A stretch of DNA of 64,000 nt from Perognathus longimembris pacificus (Eukaryota > Chordata > Mammalia > Rodentia > Heteromyidae), in assembly GCF_023159225.1 (NCBI RefSeq), contig NC_063170.1, forward strand, positions 21,313,735-21,377,734, given 5' to 3'. Shown here piece after piece: positions 56,445 to 64,000 of the stretch. Each line of letters begins with the position of its first letter. The first letter of the stretch is position 1. Made by a program: the position numbers and the translations under genes. Below the pieces are notes generated by a model. The model saw only the letters and a program-made list of their open reading frames with translations. It ran no database searches and was not told the origin of the DNA.

Positions 56445-57274
56445 AGACTCAGTCGATAAAGTCAACATTTCCTTGAAGATGTGTCCTTGACACTGGCCTC
56501 GTGGAAGGGAAGAGTGAGTGTCCTTCATAGACCCAAGGAAATCATGTTTCTGTCACCCTGAAGGGGGCCTAAATGGCAACCCATATACTTTCCTTAAAAC
56601 ACAGTGCAACCTGGTCCTTTTTCACTTAATTCTGTCCCATAATGCTGGCTGTCAGGAGTTGTTTTGATTTCTCTGCTATACCTAGGTTTAAGATGAGCAG
56701 ATATTTTTCCTATTATGAGGCTAGATAGAAAACATCTTAGTTTGTGTGAGTCAAATAGTCTCTGTCACAAGTCATGAACTCTGCCCTAGTAGTATAAAAG
56801 AAGCTGTGTACACTATGTAATTACATGTCAAAAGGTATTCTCCTTTGTTTCATTTCCGTTTGCTTAAAAATATAAACACTATTCTTAACTCATGGGCCAG
56901 TCATAAAAAAACAAGTGACAGGCTTGATTTGACCTCTACATGTAGTTTGCTGACACTGCCCAAATCCATATTTCCAGCTACCCTGTGGAAATCTCTCCTT
57001 TGTTGTTGTTTTTTTTCCCAACACTCTACCTCTAAATAAATATCACCAAAATCAAGCTCATCCCTCCAATGAAATCAGTCTTTCTTCCATATGTTCTGAT
57101 TTCTCTTAATGATCTAGAGAGTCTGTCCATCAAGAGATGTTTGGGCAGAAAATAAAATGCACAAGGATCACTGCTTCAGCCAAACAAGGCTACTGTCATG
57201 TTCCAAGTGCTCCCACAGTCCCACCTTTGCTAAGTCCTTGCCCCACCCCCTCTTCCTCTTTTGCTCTTAACTTT
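56445..57274. other. Non-coding stretch, nothing recognised
   Basis: No repeat assigned. Confidence 0.35.
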
Positions 57275-57790
57275 CTCTAAGATTTGTGTCTACTCCTTGT
57301 CCCTATTTTGTCACTTCCCACTCCTCACCGCCTCCAGCCTGCCTTCTATTCCATCAGTGCACAAAAAATAATTCCCACAAAGGTCACTGATGACCTCACT
57401 GGTGTTAAACCTAAAGGGCATTCTTCAATTCTCATCTTCCTTGCAATGGACACTGCTGACTCTCTCCTTGAAACACTCCCTTTGAGTTTGGCTGCTCCTG
57501 CTCTGTCTCCTTTTCGTGTTTTACCTTCCCTTCCCTGGCTCTGATGGTTGTAATTCGTAAAAATTAAATCCAGAATCTATGTCTACTCTTTCTTTAGCTA
57601 TTCTCCCTGGATGATCTCATAGCTCTTGTTTCAACCTTTGCCCAGCCTGCAATCCATGTATCTATCTATCTTTTTGTTCAACATCTCATATTGAATGTCT
57701 TAAAACACCTAAAAATGTGCATTTCCCACATTAAAATCCTGCTTTTATACCCCCAAATCCCCTTTCTCCATTTAATACATATGCTGTTAC
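57275..57790 (+). repeat. L2 ORF fragment
   Basis: Ordered LINE-2 ORF landmarks: 'aaggtcactgatgacctcac' (~57379), 'gcaatggacactgctgactc' (~57444), 'tccctggatgatctcatagc' (~57606) and 'caacatctcatattgaatgt' (~57680). No intact frame. Confidence 0.8.
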
Positions 57791-58099
57791 TTTGCACTTG
57801 CTGTCTATAAGTTAGTGAACTAGTGGCTAAGGAGTAAGGAATCCCTGCCCCCGGGAAGCTTATAATATACTGAGGGACATCCAGTGTTCACAAACACTTC
57901 CCAACTCTGTCTTCTCACAGTTCATGTTTTCTGTCATAACAGCTCTTCTTTCCTATTGTCCCCATCTAGAGAACTGTACATCCATCTCTCCCTGAAAGCC
58001 AGATGTACCCTTAACATCTCCTTTTGAAATTTCCTACAGTATACCAAGTACTCTTATTGACTTACTCCAAAGCTCTTCTCCCAATTGTTTTGTTCTATT

Positions 58100-58302
58100 T
58101 TGGGATTGGGTGAGGGATTAGGGCCTTATAAATCTTAGATAAGCCTTCTACCATCTGAGCCACTCCCGGCCCAATTTTTTTCTTTTTAGTTTTTGAGACA
58201 AGAGTCTCTATAACTTTTCCAGGCTAGTTGTAAACATGCAACGTTCCTGCCTTTGCCCCTGAGTAGTTGGGATTACAGGTATTCACTACTAGTCTCTGCT
58301 GA
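58100..58302 (-). mobile_element. B1-dID-type SINE, old
   Basis: dID half 'gggccttataaatcttagat...ccatctgagccac', linker, and B1 half ending 'gtagttgggattacaggtat'. Confidence 0.6.
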
Positions 58303-58439
58303 TAGCACTTCTTGATCACATTTCTCCCATCTACTGCTGCCTTCTTAGGGCTAGCCACTACTCCTTTTCCTGATAGACTACTACTTCATCCACTTTGCTT
58401 CATTCAGTCCTCTCACTTTGTCCATCATCTTTCTAAAAT

Positions 58440-58990
58440 AAAACTCTCTCCTTGCTACTTCCACTTGCCCACTACACAATATTCAATTAAAATATTCCCA
58501 GACTTAACATTGCTCTTTGGATCAAAGGCAAGGGTATCGTATCGAGACCCTCAAGACTCCATTTCCTTGTTAGCCCAAAAGCTTGTCTCCCTGGCCCTAT
58601 TTCCCACTTGGAATGCTCCTGCCTTACTAGCTTGTCCCAGGCTCTTGATGATATCTTTTGCCTTTTTTCTTTTTTTAAGCCTTGCACTTTCTCCACCTTC
58701 CTTCAGGAATGCTGCAGTTCCTTTTTTTTGGCTAGGATTGCTGAGATTCAGCCTTCACATCTGCATACCTCAACTTTATTATTACTTCCCAGCAACACCT
58801 TCTTTGATGCCTCAAGTACAGACCTAGGAACAGCCCTCATGGCTTTGACTACATTTGCATTTACATCTGAAGGTTTGATATTTTTGCTGATGTTTGTCTC
58901 CTTAGCAGTTCCCCAAAGGCAAGGACTCTTGATTTTTACTTAGAATTATGTCCATCTTCTAGCTCTATGATTGAAAGAAAGTGTCCACTA
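58440..58990 (+). repeat. L2 3' region fragment
   Basis: 'tttcccacttggaatgctcc' (ORF end) and, near 58890-58985, 'gtttgtctccttagc...ggcaaggactcttg' and 'ttgggtgaatggatg'. The overlapping 171-codon frame (58312-58827) is a chance reading through this pyrimidine-rich relic. Confidence 0.5.
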
Positions 58991-59034
58991 ATGATTTGTT
59001 AATTGGGTGAATGGATGAAAATGAATGCCACTTC

Positions 59035-59222
59035 CCTTCTCAGATCATTTTCATTTCCTTTTTCCTATCCTTTCAAAGTCAGCTCAGATGTCACCTCCAG
59101 CAGGAAGTTTTCCTGAAGTCCTTGGTAAAAATTTTCCTCCTTTCGGTGTCTGTGTTCTCTGCATATGACTCTGCTCCAATTGTGCTCACTGCTGCTGTCC
59201 CTGGCATTTCATGACCAGTCTT
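59035..59222 (+). repeat. L2 3' fragment, second copy
   Basis: 'gtcagctcagatgtcacctc' and 'cagcaggaagttttcctgaa' are characteristic of the LINE-2 ORF end. Confidence 0.65.
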
Positions 59223-59302
59223 TTTAATCTTTGTGTCTTCCATTTGGATTATTGGATTGGACAAGAAAGGAGATCAAGAAATACTTGCAGAATTGATTTC
59301 TT

Positions 59303-59507
59303 TTTTTTATTTTTTGCCAGTCCTGGGCCTTGGACTCAGGGCCTGAGGACTGTCCCTGGCTTCTTTTTGCTCAAGGCTAGCACTCTGCCACTTGAGTCAC
59401 AGCGCCACTTCTGGCCATTTTCTGTATACGTGGTGCTGGGGAATTGAACCCAGGGCTTCAAGTATGCGAGGCAAGTGTTCTTGCCACTAGGCCATATCCC
59501 CAGCCCG
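59303..59507 (-). mobile_element. IDL-Geo SINE, young
   Basis: Near-consensus dimer; perfect 16-bp TSD GCAGAATTGATTTCTT at 59287-59302 and 59508-59523. Confidence 0.95.
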
Positions 59508-59523
59508 GCAGAATTGATTTCTT

Positions 59524-59844
59524 AATGTAGTCCAGGTCACTGTAATTTTGACAGTGGTTTATCATGTTAATATGATTATAGACACCACTGAGGGACTAAG
59601 CAAGGGACAGTCTTTTACATTTCATTCCTCCCCTTTCCTTTCCCTGTAAGTTATTCAGCCACTCAGAAAGCCTCTTTTCTCCTCACCTCACTGAAGATTT
59701 AACACAAAATTTGTTCTTAGTCACTAAAACTGAGTTTTTGATGTTCAGAAAGTTTATTACCAAGTTCTTTCACTGCCTAGGTATCTGTTTCATTCTGCCT
59801 ATCGATTGGCTACATTATTTTTTTAAAGAATTACCTTAAACCTA
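59524..59844. other. Non-coding stretch, nothing recognised
   Basis: No repeat assigned. Confidence 0.35.
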
Positions 59845-60043
59845 TTTTTTTTTTTTTTGCCAGTCCAGGTGCTTGAACTCAGGGCCTAGGCACTGTCCTT
59901 GAGCTTCTTTTTGCTCAAAACTAGCATTATACCACTTGAGCCACAGCATCACTTCTTTTTTATTTATGTGGTACTGAGGAATAGAACCTTGGGCTTCATG
60001 AGTGCTAGGAACGTACTCTACCACTAAGCCACACTCCCGCCCC
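59845..60043 (-). mobile_element. IDL-Geo SINE, diverged
   Basis: Poly-T tail, Geo and ID parts with several changes; TSD unclear (ACCTATTTTTTT / ACCTATGTTTTT). Confidence 0.83.
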
Positions 60044-60174
60044 TTACCTATGTTTTTATCCACAGTATTAATTAGTTCCTAATTGTCTATCTCAATTCCT
60101 TTTCCCTCATTTCTCCTGGTAAAATCTAGTAACCAAAATATGAATATAGTCAGTTTGCTTCTTTTCCTTATTGT

Positions 60175-60265
60175 CAGACTAGGGGTATGGCTCAGTAATA
60201 CAGTGCTTGCTTAATGTTGAGGCCTGAGGTTTGAAACACAGTATTCTAAAATAGATAAATAAAAA
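60175..60265 (+). mobile_element. ID/dID SINE monomer
   Basis: 'gactaggggtatggctcagt' ... 'cctgaggtttgaaacac', then an AAAT-rich tail. Confidence 0.65.
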
Positions 60266-60582
60266 AAGGAAAAAACATGGACTAGCTCATATAGTATACT
60301 AGTTCCCAGAATAATAATTTTGCCTTAGAAGTTTATGGCCCGATTTTGCCTTCATATAGCTAGTGCTTTGTGATCCCAGTAAAATATGTTCATTGTATAC
60401 CCTAACTTTGTTTCTTATCCCTCTACACTTTGGTTAGTACTGTGTGTGCCAATCTCTGCCATTAGGAGAGTTAGATGTTCTGATAAATTGTATATTCTGG
60501 TTAGCTGAATTACAGTTAGTAGGCATGGGCTCCTGATTTTCATAAGATTAAAAGTACAGTTTCCTTTACTATTTTATTTCAG

Positions 60583-61023
60583 TGGTTAATCTTGATGTTC
60601 ATATTGAATAGACTGAGAAATTCCTAGGAGATTGTTTTTTAAAAATCACCCCAAAACTTCTGAGTGTGTCTGTAAGGGTGTTTCCAGAGACAATTAATTA
60701 AGAAGTGGGGGAGGCTTATTCTGAATGTAGGTGGCACTACCGTGTAGGCTGGGCCCTGGACAGACTGAAAAGGGAAGAAGGAGGAAGCCTACAAATGCAA
60801 GCAGTTTCCCCCTTTGCTTCCTTGAGATTACCTTGAAAGGAGTTCCTTTGTTCTACTATATTCCTAGCTGCCATAATGTTTTGCCTTGCCTCAGGTCCCA
60901 CACCATGGACTCTGCTGACTGTGAACTAAAATCTCTGAAACCGTGAGCTCAAACAAACCATTCCTCCCTTAAGTTGTTATGTCTGGAATTTATTTGGCCA
61001 AAATGAAGAAAAGCTAAGTAACA
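60583..61023 (+). repeat. LTR-like repeat, copy 2
   Basis: Related to 29655-30048: shared 'gtggttaatcttga' start, 'cctagga' motif, '...gaatgtaactt/gaatgtaggtg' segment and a 'ccaaat/gagctcaaacaaac...cttccttaaa/cctcccttaag' end. Family not named. Confidence 0.5.
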
Positions 61024-61044
61024 CAATTACTAATTGTTCACAAC

Positions 61045-61225
61045 ACTACTGATGCTTTCTACATGCCAGGCACTTTCTCATGGGCTTAACAACTATTCCC
61101 TTATTTAAACTGGACAGACATCCTGATTGGATGAAGATATTGTACAGAAATACTTAAGTAGCCTACATAAGGCCACAGAGTTAATGAGTGGCAGAATCAA
61201 AATTCCTGACTCCTAACTATCATGA
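61045..61225 (+). repeat. MIR SINE
   Basis: 'tctacatgccaggcactttc', then 'ataaggccacagagttaatg'. Confidence 0.72.
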
Positions 61226-61239
61226 CTTAATTATTTTTC

Positions 61240-61312
61240 CTTCTTAGTGCTAGAAATTGAACTCAAAACTGCATGCATGCTAAGTACCTGCTGGAATTCT
61301 TGACCTACGTGT
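61240..61312 (-). mobile_element. ID-like SINE monomer
   Basis: 'tgctagaaattgaactcaaa' ... 'tgctaagtacctgctgg', reverse complement. Confidence 0.5.
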
Positions 61313-62394
61313 CTCTTAAGATCCAAAGGATGTCTTAGTCTTTTAAGTAACTGTAAGGATACCAGTGATCATTATCATGCTGTGGTCTTTTAGTAGAGGG
61401 GCTTTGACTGATTTCTTCCTGCCCTGTGGACCCTTTCAAATGCAAGTATTAATAACAAGTTTTAGGATTCTAGGTTTAAAGGACTATGGGAATTAAGAGG
61501 TTAGTGAATAAAACGTTAGTTTTAAATCTTTGCTCAAACCCTTTGACTCAGGCTGCACTTGATATAGAAGACTAGATCAATCAGTCCATCAACAAATCTT
61601 TATTAAATGCCACTAAATGTAAGATCCCATGGTTCTGGGCAGCTATCTGAGTATCTCTGCTTTGTACAGTAGCATGGTGATTTGCAGTTTCTGATGAAAA
61701 AGACTATTTATGGCATGCCAGAGCTTATGGGGCTGACGGCTGCTAAGACTACTTAAGCCTGAAATTGAGATTGCAGCTTTTTCTTAAGGGAAGAAGAAAA
61801 CAAAAGTGAGCACCCATCTCTCTGTTTGGAAGTGTGTAAGTTGAGCTTCTGTGTTATGAAACAGTGGGAATTGAGCTGCAATTGACTTCTCTGGGAAAAA
61901 CAAGAAGCAAAAGGCCACTTGAGCTTACTATGTCTGCAAGGAGGGTAAAAATGAGTTTTAAAAAAAGAAAGAAGAACAAAAGGCCCAACATTTTCATGGT
62001 ACGTCTCAAGTACATTTTTTTTCTCTTAAATGCCTTTGAACTTCTCTTGCCATTTGGAAATGTTAACTTTTCAGAGAGCAATTAGCATAGGGACATATGG
62101 ACTGGTTTAGAACGTGGGGTGGAGAGAGGTATGGACTGTTTAAAAAAAACTGCTAGGGCTACCTGGTGTTGAATGTGCCAACTGTGTCCCAAAGATCAAT
62201 AGCTGAACACAAGGGCACAAGGGTGTGTGTGTATGGGGTGCACTGTACATGGAGAGAGATCCTCAGCAGTCCAGAGGGACACTTCAATTAATATCCATCA
62301 GATAGTAGGGAGAGGGGATGGCATGACTAGAAGCTGAGTGTACCACAAGTCAAGAGCCCAGTGATTCCAAGGACTTTTTGTTTCTCCCTGAGTT
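61313..62394. other. 1.1-kb mostly unique sequence
   Basis: A probable L2 3'-end trace lies at 61578-61640 ('tcaacaaatctttattaaat'); otherwise nothing recognised. Confidence 0.4.
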
Positions 62395-62720
62395 CCCATG
62401 CTATAAACAAAATTTACTGCGTAGAATTCATATGTTAAATCCTAACACCCAATGGAATGACATTTGGAGATGGGTGCCTTTGGGAGTTGATTAAGTCTGG
62501 AAGGCACAGCCCTTATGAATGGGATTTGTGCTCTTATAAAAGAAGCCTAAGAGAACTTCCTCACTTCCCCCCATGCTTGCTGAGAAGGCACTATTTATAA
62601 ACCAAGAAGTATGCTTCCATTGGCAAAGAATTTGCTATCACCTTGCTCTTTGGCTTCCAGAACTGTAATACATTTCTGCTATTTGTAAGCCAGCAGTTCC
62701 TATTTAAGAGAGCCTTCATC
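62395..62720 (+). repeat. MLT1/MaLR-like LTR fragment
   Basis: 'ttcatatgttaaatcctaac', 'atttggagatgggtgccttt', 'cttatgaatgggatttgtgc', TATAAAAGA-type box (~62537) and 'cttccagaactgtaatacat' follow a common mammalian LTR layout. The family name is from memory. Confidence 0.6.
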
Positions 62721-62839
62721 TCTAAGGAGCTACTGTAAAAAACTGTGCATTGCTTTGCTGGAAGCTTAGCCGAGCTATGGCTGGTCATGGTCTCATGATG
62801 TTGTGAAATGTTGGAGCTTAGACATGTGCTGAGGAGCTG

Positions 62840-63040
62840 GACTGCACAGTTACCAAACCCTTCCAGCTGTGTGACCTAAAGCAAGAAGCTTGGTCTCCTG
62901 TGCTTTGCTTTCTTTATTGATGATAGATTAATGATATCCACCTAAGAGGGATTTCAGGAAGATTAAATGAGATAATAATATATGGGAGCTGTTTAGGAAG
63001 ATGCTTAGCATATAATACTTGCTTAAAGAAGCAAGATCTT
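62840..63040 (+). repeat. MIR SINE
   Basis: 'ccagctgtgtgacctaaagc', 'gatagattaatgatatccac' and 'ttaaatgagataataatata' in MIR order. Confidence 0.75.
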
Positions 63041-64000
63041 ACTGTTATTATGATAAGGGTCAGGCAGGATCCAGGACTTTGGGATCTACTTGAGGGAGAT
63101 AATCAGACACTAAGTAGGACTGGCAAAAATGATACAAGTGCCCACTGTGATCATATATTATTATTATTATTTTCATTTATGCTTGTCTTCTGGGAAAGTA
63201 TATCATTATCTTTGATCATGAAGGACAACTGCATATACTATATTTATATAGAGAGAAATCAAGAAGAAAAACAAAGAGATTTCAACTTCCAGCAGAGCAG
63301 TCTAAATGTAGGTAATTTTGACCACTCATTTCAAACTGCTTTTATCTTCACAAAAGCAAAGATGAGGAAAAGCAAATGCAGTTCCACAGGTAGCATTGCT
63401 GTAGACTGCTTATAGCCAGGGAGAGGAGAGGTTGGATTCAGAAAGACTTGACAATACTCAGACTCATATGTCTGAGTGTGTTTAAAGCTTGGATGACTGT
63501 ATAATGCATTGTGAGTGTAAATATTTATTTCAGTGGTCATAACCATGTCTGTATGAGCACACACTGGATTGGTGAGTTCTTGATATTTGGAGAGTCTCTC
63601 ATGGAGAGGTCTGGGAAACAGCATGGGTGGCCTGTTATGATGTACAGACTGGGGTGTGCATCTTTGAGGACAGATTTTCCTTTGGATTTGTCAACAAGGC
63701 CTGTACAGGTATTAGCTAGGATAGGTTAGTTCCAGTACAGTATTTAAGAGATGGAGCAGGAACTGGTGGCTGACTTCAAGAGAGAGGTTAGATTGGGAAT
63801 AACTCTGAGGTCCCGGGTTCTCCATCCTGGACCTTCAGAGTCAGTCTTGGTTGACTGTACCCATGCAGAAGTTGCGCCAGGGAGTTAGCTATCTTGGAGG
63901 AGCCAGGAAACTGTTTTGAACTTGGGGGAGATAGCTGGTTCTTTAATGGGGTCAGGGGGGTGAAAAGTGTTCAGGATGAGGGTATCCAGATTCTAGCCAA
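63041..64000. other. Non-coding stretch, nothing recognised
   Basis: Includes a short (TTA)n at 63157-63171. A 121-codon plus frame (63050-63415) and a 97-codon minus frame have no recognisable domain. Confidence 0.4.

Noticed and set aside
58312..58827. 171-codon plus-strand frame
   Set aside because: Composition is F/L/S/P-rich because it reads a pyrimidine-rich L2 relic and an old SINE edge; no domain.

Overview
This is mammalian nuclear DNA. I can support no host protein-coding gene, no functional structural RNA gene and no CRISPR or prokaryotic feature. Long frames are rare, base composition is AT-rich, and most of the sequence is recognisable as interspersed repeats. The most diagnostic repeat is a ~190-bp dimeric SINE with about 16 copies. 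Its left half is an ID-like, tRNA-Ala-derived monomer and its right half is a second module I call Geo. This matches, from memory, the IDL-Geo SINE described only in geomyoid rodents (pocket gophers, kangaroo rats, pocket mice). The host is therefore probably a geomyoid rodent, and the window is intergenic or a large intron.

Layout. 1-2.7 kb: old L1 remnant, then a 5'-truncated LINE-1 whose ORF2 C-terminus is still open for 260 codons (1177-1959), followed by its 3' UTR and a young IDL-Geo SINE. 2.7-8.4 kb: scattered SINEs and an 85-bp LINE-1 stub. 8.4-12 kb: ancient L1M sequence. 12-30 kb: SINEs, MIR and L2 relics, an inverted LINE-1 at 19.0-19.7 kb, and a repeat-poor stretch at 20.5-24 kb. 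30-34.7 kb: a LINE-1 inserted into one copy of a locally repeated segment whose second copy at 34.1 kb preserves the unfilled site. 35-38.4 kb: L2 relics and a large CT microsatellite. 39.1-40.1 kb: a LINE-1 with 5' inversion and target-site duplication (TSD). 40.1-43.0 kb: the longest stretch in which I see no repeat. 43.1-45.3 kb: LINE-1 nested in an L1ME-type relic. 46.2-52.5 kb: dense SINE cluster in antisense L1M. 52.5-64 kb: MIR and L2 relics, LTR-like repeats, a LINE-1 with a perfect 17-bp TSD, and an 80-bp recent tandem duplication.

The repeats form a layered record. Ancient L2, MIR and L1M pieces are overlaid by B1-like and dID-like SINEs, then by a 7SL-like/Geo dimer, then by IDL-Geo copies with clean TSDs. 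LINE-1 ORF2 normally supplies the endonuclease and reverse transcriptase for such SINEs; the TSDs and A-rich tails fit that. I found no candidate for a previously undescribed molecular system. The most useful observations are about retrotransposition mechanism and SINE origin. Repeat family names come from recognition, not from a database search.
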